Source: Rhynchopus euleeides
Taxonomy: Eukaryota; Euglenozoa; Diplonemea; Diplonemida; Diplonemidae
Assembly: GCA_963210315.1 (NCBI GenBank)
Contig: OY723277.1
Location: 1,302,001 to 1,366,000, forward strand
Length of the DNA stretch: 64,000 nt
Reading direction: 5' to 3'
The translations under genes were made by a program, and so were the position numbers. Positions 21,575-31,988 of this stretch are shown here, one piece after another; position 1 is the stretch's first letter, and each line of letters opens with the position of its first letter. The notes beneath the pieces were generated by a model. That model searched no databases. It was not told where the DNA came from and was given only the letters and a program-made list of their open reading frames with translations.

Positions 21575-22716
21575 GGGGGGGACAAACCCCAAAATTCCAC
21601 TTTCCCTCGGAGGTCATTTTTGGGCCAAAAAAATATGAAAAACCGGTCCAGAATGTGTCGGAACCCGGAAATACCCCCACTACAACATGATCTGTGGCCT
21701 TGTTACCCTCTCAGACCCCATCCTAATTTTCCATACCACAACTTGTACCTTGCCTACCCCCCGTGGGCAAGGTCTCGTCGCGATCAACATGCAATGGTCC
21801 AAGAAAAGCTCTGTTCCACCCTTCAAAGCTGCCGAGAGGTTCCTGTGGAGTCTATCGGAACAGCGGTGCAAGCCCTGCTGTGAGATGGCGGTGCTGCAGG
21901 TCGCAGATATCGCACAAGAAGGTACCTACCGGTTGTTGTACCGGAAGCACACCGTGGTGAAGGTGCAGCACAGGTGTCATGGTTGCCCCTGTACGAACAC
22001 ATACTCCACTGCAGCGCTCGCACCCTGGTGCTGACGTGAGCCGAGGTCGGTGTGGATCGAATTCAAACAGGTGTGGTGCACGACTGGCTGGAGGGTCTCC
22101 TCTCGTCAGTGACAGTACAGCTGATCAGCCGCTTTCAGTGTACAGCCTCAACGGTGACTGCACTCGCACAGGTCAACGCAAGCGGAATAGTGAATACTGA
22201 GGTGGGGAAATCCTCCTGTACCCTCGGCAGAGGGTGTGCGCGCATTTGCGAAGCTACCGCGTCCCCAGACAACTGCCCAGGAAGCGTTCCGGGAGATACT
22301 TGACCCACAAACAGGGCGAGATCCGCAGCTTCCTGGGAAGGAAACGGGGTGCTGAATTGATGGATCGCGACGAGGAGAGCGGGCTCCACCAGGATGAATT
22401 CACCATACTTGAGCTCCAGGAGAACCTCCTGGACGATATGTATGCGGAACTTGATACAATGCCTCTCCCAGTGGTTGTAGTCAAAACATGACGAAGCCAC
22501 GCTACTACCCCGAGGTACAAGTTCTGGTAGGAAAAATTAAAATGGGCGAAAAATGCCTTCCCGGGTGTCAAAAATCACCGAAATGGGCCTAAAACCTGTT
22601 TTCCACCACATATCGGCCAACAGATACCCAAAAATAGGCTCTCCGGGGGTCGGAATGGGGGTGTCGGAAAAATTGCTGTTTGTCTACCACTTTTCCTTAG
22701 CAGTGACCCCCCCCTA
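21575..22716. mobile_element. A-type element A3, decayed
   Basis: Seven G residues at 21575-21581 begin right after element C, and eight C residues plus TA close it at 22707-22716. The inner arms are only weakly matched; for example CTTGTACCTTGCC near 21752 faces GGTACAAGTTCTGG near 22513. A short plus-strand frame at 22234-22491 has no recognised motif. The same position relative to a B element as in the other pairs supports the assignment. Confidence 0.55.
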
Positions 22717-23649
22717 GGGCAGTGATTAAATAAACGTTGAAAACGTTTAGCGTTTATAAACGTTTAACGTTTCTCAAAATTCTGAGCGGAAATAAACGTT
22801 CAGATAAACGCTTAATAAACGTTTCCTGCAGGCTCTGCCACTGAGTCACTTTACATCATAATACATCATGGCCAGCGCACCACACCCCAAATTCCAGGGC
22901 GGGGGGTCACCGCTGCGGTGAGGACAGCAAGATGTCGAAGCGCAGGGTCAAAAACATCGGCGCTATTTCTGGCCACTTCTTGTACCCGTGCCTGCTGTAC
23001 CAGGTGCCTGTTCCAGTCAGCTGCCTCCCATCAGAGGAGGCATCTGAGAGACTCTCGTACGGCGTCCCTGTGCCACATGCTCGCAGGTGAGGCACCACAC
23101 CCGAGGACGCGCTCCCTGGCAACGGATGCGCCGTGCCACAGACCCAGCTGCCGTAAGCTCCCAAGAACAGCGTCAAATGGGACACGAACTGTACCATACT
23201 TCTCCCACAACTGTTCCTGGCGCAATTACCTCATATTGGCTTGCCTTTTGGCCTCTGGAGGGCACCGAGAAGCTGTTATGTTTCAGAACAATCAACGACA
23301 ACAGTTCTTCTGTGCATCTGGCAGGTTGAGGTGTGCTTGCTCTGCTTGATGTGTCCTGTGGTGTGCAGCCCAGGTACAAGTTCTGTCCCAAAAATTTTGG
23401 TTGCTAAAAACGGCATCGTCGGGGGCATACCACCCCCTGTGAGTGGGCGGAATTGAGTTTCCGGAGCATATTGGGCACTTTCTGCCACCAGAATCGTGTG
23501 GGAGTGTGTGAGGTCAGGTTATGTGGGTGGGGTGTGGGCACAAGCTGCTTCGCTAAATAAACGCTAAACGTTTAGCGTTTATAAACGTTTAACGTTTATT
23601 TAAAAACGGTTTCTGAAATAAACGTCGTTTATTGGGTTCACTGCCCTAG
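22714..23649. mobile_element. B-type element B3, near-identical copy of B1
   Basis: CTAGGGCAGTGATTAAATAAACG through CAATAAACG...TCACTGCCCTAG matches B1 (3827-4745) almost throughout, differing by scattered substitutions and a short insertion in the left motif array. The same AAACGTTT arrays are present. Twelve G residues follow the right end. The high identity implies recent movement. Confidence 0.88.
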
Positions 23650-23660
23650 GGGGGGGGGGG

Positions 23661-24994
23661 ATCGCGACTGGGGGCTGGTGTGACGACAAGCAACCCTCCC
23701 CCCTCCCCCCCCCCCTCCAGCATATGATTCATTTTCGCGGTCGCTACACGACACCGGGTGTAACGTTCAGGGCAAATTGTGGGGGGTGGAGCGCCGTGAA
23801 TCTTGGAGAAAAGGTGAGGCGTAGTGAGCCGGCCTCCCTCTCCCCTTCACTCGTTAAACAGGTCGTGTGTCCGAGGTCTCGCCCTGTTGTGTCAGAATGC
23901 TGTGAGGCAACAAAGAGCAGCGCCAGTGCCGTTGGCTGTATTTTTTTTTGTTGGATTTGACAAATCGGGGGGCCCTGTGCTAATCGGAGGGGGGCCAGAT
24001 CCTGGAATTATTTTCAACCCAACAAGATTCTTAAGCGGCTTGTCAAACCCCGGCAATTTCGTTTAAAATCAGAAAGGCACTTCACTTCTACGACAGATGA
24101 AAAGCTCGGAGTGGGGCAGGAGGAAAGGGCTGCGGGTGTGGCGACGGCTTGTGACACGGGCCAGACACTTGCCGCCTGATGTGCAATGACATATAGTTGG
24201 CGTGGCACATCCGTATCAGGCGCGCTGCGGTGGCTGTTGCCCGAGCGGCCGCCAGCATAACAAAACAAAGACAGCCCCCCCCCCCCTCCTTCACACCTTC
24301 ACAGGTTAGGCACCTTAAGACAAGCCTCGTGGGACACACGCTAACCCAACCACTACTATGGGCGAAAACTGCGCTCGATTGAGCGCTGGAGCACGGGATG
24401 GTGGAGGGGGGGGAAGAGATAGGTGTGGCAATTCAACCACACCAAGCGAAGGTGGGGGGGTAGTGAAATCGAATTTGAGCCAACACAAGCGAAGGTGGGG
24501 TGGGGTGGGGTGGGGTGGGGGAAGGGGGGATAGTATAGAATAAACGATAAGAAGGACCCTGCGAATGAAATATCCCCACCACCAGCCAATACCCCCCCCC
24601 CCTGAAGAAACCAAACATGCAACAAAAAATACACTCCCTGAGTAGCTTCGTTTCTTCGCTGAAGATACGCGGCGATACGACGAGAGGTGTGCCGAAGCCC
24701 CGTTCAGGAGCGAGACTGGGAGAGGGAGGTGATTTGGCCCTTTGAGGGCGAGCACCACCTTGGGACTGAGCAATCACATAAGACACGCGTGAATTACTAC
24801 ATTTCATTTTATTTTGCCGGAGTGTAGAGCTTCTTCTTTGATTGATGCGCTCTCTCCACTGCACTGGCAAAAAAAGAACCGCACACACACACATCCACAC
24901 CCACACCACTATTTAAACAGCAGATCACTGTCAGCATTTCAGTTTGGGGTGGATGAACAGCACGCACGCAAAGAGACACCTTCTCGGCGGCGGG
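23661..24994. other. Spacer without a recognisable gene
   Basis: Contains a GGGGT-type minisatellite at 24494-24520 and several poly-C or poly-G runs. A CA repeat lies at 24883-24905. No coding frame is supported. Confidence 0.35.
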
Positions 24995-25220
24995 CAACGA
25001 GCAGAAACAGAGAACAAAAAAGACTTGGAATTGCGTTCTTTGTTTTGTACAAACGGTGCCTGCGAGTGCATCATGTGCAGATCCCGAACGCTGACACGAG
25101 CCGTTTAGTTGGAAATCGTACTCCTTTCGCTATATTATATAGACACCCTGCACCCTGTCCAGCAACTGTGAGAGAACAGTTCCGGACTACTTTTTGTTGA
25201 GCGCACACTTGCTCAAGGCT
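24995..25220 (+). repeat. Dispersed repeat D, fullest copy
   Basis: GAACAAAAAAGACTTGGA, GTTCTTTGTTTTGTAC and GGTGCCTGCGAGTGCAT are shared with 31734-31850. The later part (GAAATCGTACTCCTTTCGC, GACACCCTG, CCAGCAACTGTGAG, TTGTTGAGCGC) is shared with 40597-40690. Three partial copies define a roughly 220-bp dispersed unit. It has no frame and could be a SINE. Confidence 0.65.
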
Positions 25221-26202
25221 GTGTTGAAGCCCTGTGAAGTGGTATGAAGGTGCTAATCGCTTCAGTCGTACGATTTCCTTCGTTACTTCGCGACTTCGCT
25301 ACGCTTCGTCGCTCGCAGGGACAGTGGGTGCTAATGAAAAACCGGTTTGCAAAACCAGTTTTTGCCAAAACCGGTTTTTCAAAAAAAAAAAAAACTATAA
25401 AAAAATTCGGGAAAATTCCACTTTTTTCCCGACTATGCCCACCCTGCTTAGATGGTACACAGGTCACCTGGACACCAATAATGGCCCCACTACGAACCGC
25501 GATTGACCCAAAGAGTCCAAGAACGCGAAGGAGAAGGCCAGATGTTCGCTACCGTGGCCTCCGGCGGCTGGGGGGCTCCGCCCCCCAGACCCCCCGCTGT
25601 GCTGTGTGCCTGTCGAGTGGACATATGTACCGTTGGTGCACCATGGCAAGTAAGAAACGGCACAACACCAGGAGTACGACATGGTCGTGAGTGAAGACGG
25701 AGTACGTGCAGACTACCCCACCCCTGCACACAAGTCTGTACGACTTCCTCGTTGTCCACTGGCGATCGACATTGCCTCGCCGGCGCTGTTGGAGCACGAA
25801 GTCCGGGGATTCCCCTTCAGCCCCCCTGTCCAGCAGTGGTCTCTCAAGGGCGTGGCGTGCACCTTCTGGCACTCCTGACCTACAGTTCCTGAGACAGATC
25901 CATGGCTGGAGGCACGGCCGGGATGGTGTTGTAGCAAAGGACACCTGCTCTCCCAGCACCTCACACATCTCCAACAGGGTGTATGTGGGGTGCTGTGTGA
26001 GGTGTCCGTCGGCTTTATGAAGCAACCAAAGTCGGGATGCGGGCAGGTACCCCGCTCACCCCATACATGGACAGGAAACCCCAAAACGGCGCCAAAAAAC
26101 GAAAAACGGGAAAACCGGCAAAAACCGGCTTTTTTGCAGAATTTGGAAAGCCACCCACTATCCCTGGTCGCTCGTCACTAGTAAAAAAAAAGCAATAACG
26201 CA
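25221..26202. other. Repeat-rich spacer with a copy of the GC-hairpin repeat
   Basis: CCGGTTT/AAACCGG-rich stretch at 25335-25395. An inverted copy of the dispersed CCACGGTAG...GGGGCGGAGCCCCC repeat lies at 25536-25592. A second AAAACCGG-rich stretch is at 26090-26140. Plus-strand GCAGACTACCCCACCCC near 25708 echoes GCAGACTACCCCAGTCC at 5442 in A1. No gene is seen. Confidence 0.4.
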
Positions 26203-29097
26203 TCAACTCAGGGACACGATGCCAGGATCAGCACCGACATATTCAGGGCCCGCCACGCCCTGCCCCACCAGCGCTGCTATCCGCGGTGTGGTGAAGCCTG
26301 TTGTGCGTGCACCTGAGAGGTACTCTGCCCACTCCCGCTCGGCGCAGCTCTCCTCCTCATAGGTGTACATCCACTCCACATCCCGCACGCGCCGCCTCTC
26401 CACAAGGGACCAGAGGGAGGTCCGCTCGCAGGTCAGCTTGGGGATGCGCACGGCATCGACAAAGTGGCAGAGGTAGTCACAGACACGCGCGTTGCGGCAG
26501 CTCAGGTCGTCCATCAGGATGCGCGGGCCAGACTCTGCGTAGTGTTTGTTCAGGGTCATCAGCAGCACGCTCACCCCATAGCAGGGGCCGATGAGAGAGA
26601 ACTTTTTCATCTGCTCAGGTCCCAGGGCGCCGCAGAGTGCCTCGCCAGCAGCCAGGCCGATGTGCACCTCACAGCCTTCCGCCGTGACACCCACCATTCT
26701 CAGGGCTGCGGCATACGGCGCATCCAGCGTCGTGGCACTCTGCAGGGAGTTCCAGGAGAACACCATCCGGTCCCCCGAGAAGGTCTCCGCGTTGCACCGC
26801 ACCCCTGCGGCCTGCAGCATGCGGCAGATGAAGTCCGCGTGCCACTCCTCGAAGGCGTTCACCCGGAGGGAGTTCGCAACCTGGTGGAAGCGGTGCAGGT
26901 TGACAGACGCGATGACAACCTTCTTCCTCCGCAGCCCCTCGCTGAGCTGGTGCCGCAGCGTCATCTGAAAGTGGTTCTCCCCTGTCGAGCAGCTGGAGGC
27001 ATATGTCCCCTCCAACGGGCCTTCCACCCCAGCGGATGCGGCACCGAGTGTCAGGGCCTGGGTTGCCAGCGTCTGCTCCTCCGGGGAGTCGTCCTCCGCG
27101 TCTGTTCCGAAGCAGCTCGGCGGCAGGAAGGGTTTGTAGAGTCGCAGGTTTCCGACAAGCGAGTTAAAGGACCCCTGTAGGCGCTGCAGCTCGGAGACAA
27201 ATCCGCCGCGGCGGGGTTGGATATCCTCAAGCCGCATAGAGCAGGCTGACTCGAAGTCTTTCATCATCAGCGAGATGGGCCGCACGAAGAAGGCAACGAT
27301 AACACCAATGAGGGATGCCAGGAGAAGCACCACGAGTGTCAGAGATGCTGCGAGAGATATGATCTCCCTGCGCTGTATGTCCTGGAGGTAGTCGCTGTGG
27401 GGGATGACGACACAGACCCACCAGTTGAGGTTGACCACGTTGTCCATCAGGGGTGCCATGGGGTGGAAGCGGACCCAATAGCTCGACCCCCCGAATGTGA
27501 CTGTCCTGTCCAGCACGTCGTTCTTCACCTCATGCATGGGTGCGGACCACCTCTGCGTGGCAACGTTAAACCTGGGGGAGAAGAGGTCGCGCATCACCCC
27601 AGACACGACAGGCCCTGCGTAGGAATCGAATGCGCTCACCTTCTGGACCCCTCCAGGGGTTGTGCCGCTGGGGCCATCCGAGGTGTTGCGCTGGAAGCAC
27701 AGCCCGTTCCGCTCCTTCGCCTCGCAGGAGAACCCCGAGGTGAGCAGAAGCGCCTCGGTGCTGTAGTCCCCTATGAAGACAGAGCCTGTCTTCCCCACCT
27801 CGAACTGCTCTGCAACCTTGATCAGCTCCGTGGTGTAGAAATCGGAGGCGATAACGCCGATAAACTTCGGATCCAAGACCTGGTCATCCGGGGATATGTC
27901 AGCGACCCCCCCGCTCCCGGCCAGCAGACCCGCATACGCTTCGCAGCACCCGGTGACATTCGACACCTCCCCACACGCCAACGCCAGCTCCCTCCTCCCC
28001 ACCACCATAGAGTATGCTGGGGCAGACCCGCTGTGCAGCAACACCTCAGGGGTGAACATCTCCTCTGCGGTTTGGGTGTGCCCGGTGACCAGCCCGATGA
28101 CACCCTCTGGCTGTCCTGCCACGCGCACTAGAGCGCCCTGACGGGGCACCCTGACATGGAGGGGCTGCGTTGCGGTGAAGCACGGTGCCCCTGTGGTGGC
28201 ACACTCCTCGACATCAGCATAATACTTCGACCCTGCGGTGAGATTCTTCGTCGCGACATACCACCACCTCCCCCGGGGGTCCAGCGCGGTGCGCGTGGCG
28301 CCTGGGGTAAACCCCCCCAGCACCACCGCCCCTGCAGGGTGGCTGTAGTAGGTGAAGTTGAACTCGGGGCAGCTGTGTCCGTCGGGGCATGGGGGCTTTG
28401 CCCCCAAGGCGCTGGGCCTGCAGTAGGTCCGGCTCTCCGACGTGGGGTTCTGCGCCACCGCCCACCGCGCGTAATCCGGTGTCACATCCCCCACGGAGTA
28501 TGCCTGCAGAGACTCGGGGCCCAGCCAGGCGCCCAGACCCTGCGCCCACAGGGGCCACTCTGCCCTGTCACCCCACTGCGATGCGTTAGCGCAGTGCGCA
28601 TGGTGCAGCCAGTTGGAGGGGTCCGTGCAGTTGCTCTGGTATCTGCATGGGATGGACCAAGTGGGGGAGCCCGCGGTGATCTGGTCTAGGGGGGGCATGG
28701 TGGCGGCGCGGGGTCTGTCTGTTGACTCGCGGTAGGATGCGGACATCTGCCCGTATTCGTTGGTGGTGTAGAGGTTGGCGCCCCAGCCGGCTGTCGTGCG
28801 GATGATCATATCCTGGTAGAAGAGGATGTCGCGTGTGTGGAGGGCGTCCTGCCGCTCGGGGTTGATGATGCCCTCAATGTAGTAGCCCTCCAGGCGTGCC
28901 ATGCCCTGGAAGGGTGTGCCGAGGATCGAGGCCACGCGTTGGGCGACACGGCCTGCGATCTGCTCGCGGAGGCCCCAGCATACGTCGTGCACGCTGTCTG
29001 CTGCCGTTTTGGCGCCGACGACAACGAGTGCGATCATCCCTCCCGTCATGAGCACCACGACTATCCCCACCACCACCCGCAACGACACGCTAGCCAT
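26203..29097 (-). CDS. Cache-type membrane receptor with a degenerate class III cyclase domain
   Basis: Intronless 964-aa single-gene product. Transmembrane segment 1 is at about residues 7-29. A large extracellular region (about 30-575) has the look of a double Cache sensor and contains many Cys residues. Segment 2 is at about 578-606 (SLTLVVLLLASLIGVIVAFF), followed by a HAMP-like linker. A cytoplasmic domain at about 715-865 follows the order of class III nucleotide cyclases: VVIASVNLHRFHQ, ETFSGDRMVFSW, VHIGLAAGEALCGALG, FSLIGPCYGVSVLL. The first metal-binding Asp expected in the FADIxGF-like position is absent (Ser here), while the GD pair of the second motif is kept. It is therefore a likely sensor with a weak or inactive cyclase. 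A CCAG acceptor and a short overlapping upstream ORF precede the ATG. Confidence 0.8.
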   Translation of the reverse strand: MASVSLRVVVGIVVVLMTGGMIALVVVGAKTAADSVHDVCWGLREQIAGRVAQRVASILGTPFQGMARLEGYYIEGIINPERQDALHTRDILFYQDMIIRTTAGWGANLYTTNEYGQMSASYRESTDRPRAATMPPLDQITAGSPTWSIPCRYQSNCTDPSNWLHHAHCANASQWGDRAEWPLWAQGLGAWLGPESLQAYSVGDVTPDYARWAVAQNPTSESRTYCRPSALGAKPPCPDGHSCPEFNFTYYSHPAGAVVLGGFTPGATRTALDPRGRWWYVATKNLTAGSKYYADVEECATTGAPCFTATQPLHVRVPRQGALVRVAGQPEGVIGLVTGHTQTAEEMFTPEVLLHSGSAPAYSMVVGRRELALACGEVSNVTGCCEAYAGLLAGSGGVADISPDDQVLDPKFIGVIASDFYTTELIKVAEQFEVGKTGSVFIGDYSTEALLLTSGFSCEAKERNGLCFQRNTSDGPSGTTPGGVQKVSAFDSYAGPVVSGVMRDLFSPRFNVATQRWSAPMHEVKNDVLDRTVTFGGSSYWVRFHPMAPLMDNVVNLNWWVCVVIPHSDYLQDIQRREIISLAASLTLVVLLLASLIGVIVAFFVRPISLMMKDFESACSMRLEDIQPRRGGFVSELQRLQGSFNSLVGNLRLYKPFLPPSCFGTDAEDDSPEEQTLATQALTLGAASAGVEGPLEGTYASSCSTGENHFQMTLRHQLSEGLRRKKVVIASVNLHRFHQVANSLRVNAFEEWHADFICRMLQAAGVRCNAETFSGDRMVFSWNSLQSATTLDAPYAAALRMVGVTAEGCEVHIGLAAGEALCGALGPEQMKKFSLIGPCYGVSVLLMTLNKHYAESGPRILMDDLSCRNARVCDYLCHFVDAVRIPKLTCERTSLWSLVERRRVRDVEWMYTYEEESCAEREWAEYLSGARTTGFTTPRIAALVGQGVAGPEYVGADPGIVSLS

Positions 29098-29685
29098 GTG
29101 TAGGCATGTGCTCCCCGTCCCTGGTGTGGTGTGGTGGTGTACGGTGTCGAAACTGGTGTGATTCGGTCCTAACTATAGGACACATGTAAACTATGTCAAA
29201 AAAAGGGCCATGCGCAGCTGGTGGCACTCGTCACGAATGACAGCAGAGAGTTTCGAATACATCCCGGGAAATGCGTCGGTGATTGCCCCCTGCCCAGTTG
29301 CCGGGCGGTGTTCCCTCCTGAAAGAGGTCGAGACTCGGGTAGTCAGCCCGAGAGGGGGTTAGAGGTGGTGAGGGTGCTGCCTTTGCCGTTGCCCACGCGG
29401 GTCAGAGGAGAGAGAGCACCCCCCCCCCTCCCCCTCAGCTGGGGGCGAGGGGGGGGCCACAGGCACACGCAAAACCAAGGGGGGCTAGCCTTCGCCGGGG
29501 GACCCTCCCCCCCTACAGCCAAAACCAGGGGTGGGTGTGGCAACATCCCGACACACCCACACCTTCCCTCCCTCACCTCCCTGGGTAAATCCGGTTCGCC
29601 TGCACCACATGAGCCAGCAGGCACTGTGTGTGCGTGTGTGCATATACAGCAGCAATGCGAATCACCCCCCCCCCCCACATCAACC
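29098..29685. other. Spacer between receptor and PPR genes
   Basis: The minus strand at about 29140-29115 (ACCACCACACCACACCAG) is a likely acceptor for the receptor mRNA. 29420-29460 and 29666-29677 have C/G runs. No gene is seen. Confidence 0.4.
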
Positions 29686-31662
29686 TCAGGCCTTCACCCT
29701 ACGGGCGGCTCTCAGAACCAAATTGACAAGCTTCTGGCGTGCCACACGCTCCGACATGCGGCTCGCAGCATCCGAGGGTGACATGAACCCACTCTGTTTA
29801 GGCAGGAGATGCCGCTCCGCCGCCCTGCTGCTCGCAGCGGTCGGCTTGCCGTGGAGGGCGTCCACGGGGGCGGCGGTCTCAAGGTTCCTCTGCAGGATCT
29901 TTTTGACGGAGAGTGATGTGGGCACCTCAGGCACAGCTTCCTCCGGTGCACCCGCGATGCGCGACAGCATCGCAGACAGGGTCTCAGGGGCACGGGCGGG
30001 TGTGGCGGCGCGCACCTTACCCGCAGTGTTAGGTCCGCTAGCAACATCCACTGCCAGCTCTGCCATGTCGTCAGGATGCCCATGCTCGGATTCAGCAACA
30101 AAATCATCGGAGATGAGTTTATCTTCCAACTTCGCCTGCTCTGCGCGCGGGATGTGCTCCACAGTGGCCGATGCAGCTATGGATGCCGCACCCATGTCGA
30201 CCCCCCGCGCCACCCCGCCCGACTTCGGGAGCCGCATCCGCGGGGTGTCGAACTTCTCCAGAAACAGAGGCAGCACGCGGGGCACCCCACCCGACGCAGC
30301 GCGAACCTCATACGCCTTCAGGATGTCACACCCTGCGTTGTACTCCACAGAAAGGGGGGAGATGTACTGCGCCTGCTGTGCCTCCTCCAGGGCCTCATGG
30401 GCGGCATGCCGCAGCCCGAGGACATAGACATGCGACATCTGGTTGTATAGAGCCCGCCTGTTGGCAAACCCCTGCTGGAAAGCCTGCTCCGCAAGGCTCT
30501 CTGCCAGCACGACAAGCTCCGATATTTTGCTGTCGTACTGTGGGGGCAACCCGGTGCGGGTGTCAGGGTTGGCTTCCGTCGATAGCTGCGAGGGGACAGC
30601 GGAGTGGGTTCGCAGCATCTCGCGCCACACCGCCTCCAGCAGGTGGGTGTATGTGTGGATGTCGGGGATCCCGCCGAAGGCGAAGTGTCGTTTCGACACG
30701 GAAAACGCCTCGGTGAAATCATTCGCGCACACCACGAGCAGGGAGTTGACCAGGTCGGTGCTCGGAACGCTGTCAAAGCAGAAATCCTTCACCAAGGCCT
30801 TGGCCCGCCGCACCTCATCCTGCCAGCGGCATGCCAACACCATCTGATTCTGCACGGCCCTCGGGAGCTCGTTGGGCGGCACGGCGCCCCGCCTGCGAAA
30901 CCACCCCACGATCCGGTTGGCCTCCGAGCAGGACCGGCAGCACCGCAGCGCCCACGCCAGCGCCTGCGCGGTGGGGCGCACCCCGTCAGCGCTCATGCCG
31001 CGGAGGATGAGGTGCATCACATGCATGGGGGATGCCTGCGTCTCGTCCTGCGCCACACACATGAGGGCTGTCACATATGTGTGGCTGTCAGGTGGGTACC
31101 CCGCGGCCTTCATGCTGTCACGGATCCGCCGCCACTCCGCAGTGTTCCCGATACGCGCGTAGGAGTGCAGCAGCTCCGACATGGCTGACTTGGGCGGGAT
31201 GCCTTTGAACTTGCCCTTCAGCTCCTCGAAGAAGGCTTCCACCTCGCGCGGGTATGACATCAGGCGGCGCATGGCACGCATCGCGCAGGAGAAGGTCGCA
31301 CCGCCGATGGTGCAGCCGCGGCGCTCCAGGCGGCGCAGGTCCAGCCGCAGGCGGTACGACAGGTATTTTGCCTGGCGGCGTGAGATGCTGTTGCCAGTGC
31401 CCTCCTGGCTGTATGGCTCGAGGAACACCTTGCGGAGGTACCCCGCAGTGGCAGCATCATCGAGGTTGGAAGGCAGGGTGGTGTCGTCGTGTAGGTTGGA
31501 CAGGGGTGCGTCCGCCGCGCGTGACAGGCCCGATGACGCCCGCTGTGGCTCGCCCGCAGCATTGTCGTGTTTCCAGACGCTCTTTACGTTGCGGTCAGCC
31601 AGCCACCGGTCCGACAGCTGGCTCCCCGCAGACACCGCATCCCCGCTGGGCGCACCGACCAT
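29686..31662 (-). CDS. PPR-type protein, probably organellar RNA-binding
   Basis: A 658-aa helical-repeat protein. Repeats with pentatricopeptide character are visible from about residue 150 to 330, for example LLHSYARIGNTAEWRRIRDS followed by MKAAGYPPDSHTYVTALMCV, LILRGMSADGVRPTAQALAWAL, and GIPDIHTYTHLLEAVWREM. The segment near residue 100 (RLERRGCTIGGATFSCAMR) resembles GCSVGGATLETGIRLLSSL in the second PPR gene at 50.7 kb. The C-terminal third is less ordered. The start is the ATG at 31662; the frame extends slightly further without an ATG. A C/A-rich CCCCACAG acceptor lies about 30 nt upstream. PPR proteins bind organellar transcripts; the target is unknown. Confidence 0.78.
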   Translation of the reverse strand: MVGAPSGDAVSAGSQLSDRWLADRNVKSVWKHDNAAGEPQRASSGLSRAADAPLSNLHDDTTLPSNLDDAATAGYLRKVFLEPYSQEGTGNSISRRQAKYLSYRLRLDLRRLERRGCTIGGATFSCAMRAMRRLMSYPREVEAFFEELKGKFKGIPPKSAMSELLHSYARIGNTAEWRRIRDSMKAAGYPPDSHTYVTALMCVAQDETQASPMHVMHLILRGMSADGVRPTAQALAWALRCCRSCSEANRIVGWFRRRGAVPPNELPRAVQNQMVLACRWQDEVRRAKALVKDFCFDSVPSTDLVNSLLVVCANDFTEAFSVSKRHFAFGGIPDIHTYTHLLEAVWREMLRTHSAVPSQLSTEANPDTRTGLPPQYDSKISELVVLAESLAEQAFQQGFANRRALYNQMSHVYVLGLRHAAHEALEEAQQAQYISPLSVEYNAGCDILKAYEVRAASGGVPRVLPLFLEKFDTPRMRLPKSGGVARGVDMGAASIAASATVEHIPRAEQAKLEDKLISDDFVAESEHGHPDDMAELAVDVASGPNTAGKVRAATPARAPETLSAMLSRIAGAPEEAVPEVPTSLSVKKILQRNLETAAPVDALHGKPTAASSRAAERHLLPKQSGFMSPSDAASRMSERVARQKLVNLVLRAARRVKA

Positions 31663-31733
31663 GCCAGTCACATTCCCGCCTGCCCTGTCCCCTCCTGTGG
31701 GGTGGGTTGTGATGATGATGAGATGGCATCAGT

Positions 31734-31850
31734 GAGAACAAAAAAGACTTGGAGCTGCGTTCTTTGTTTGTACGAACGGTGCTTGCTAGTGCATGTGTGC
31801 AGGATGCCGAACGCTGCCACGAGTCTTTTTAGTGCGAAAAGCTAGCTCCA
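31734..31850 (+). repeat. Dispersed repeat D, partial copy
   Basis: Matches the first half of the copy at 24995-25220 with a few substitutions and a small deletion. It lies between the PPR and Hsp70-like genes, about 70 bp upstream of the PPR start codon on the opposite strand. Confidence 0.65.
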
Positions 31851-31988
31851 CCAGCCTTGATTCTTTTTTGAGCCACAACGCGTTACTTTTTGACAACACA
31901 AAATAAACGGGGGAGGGGGGGTGGCAGCTTCACCCCGCGTTCATTTCATTCTTGGGGAGGGAGCGAAAGGGGGGATGGGGGGCATTGT

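Noticed and set aside
24494-24520. GGGGT repeats as an interstitial telomere tract
   Set aside because: Only about five units and irregular; better read as a simple minisatellite.
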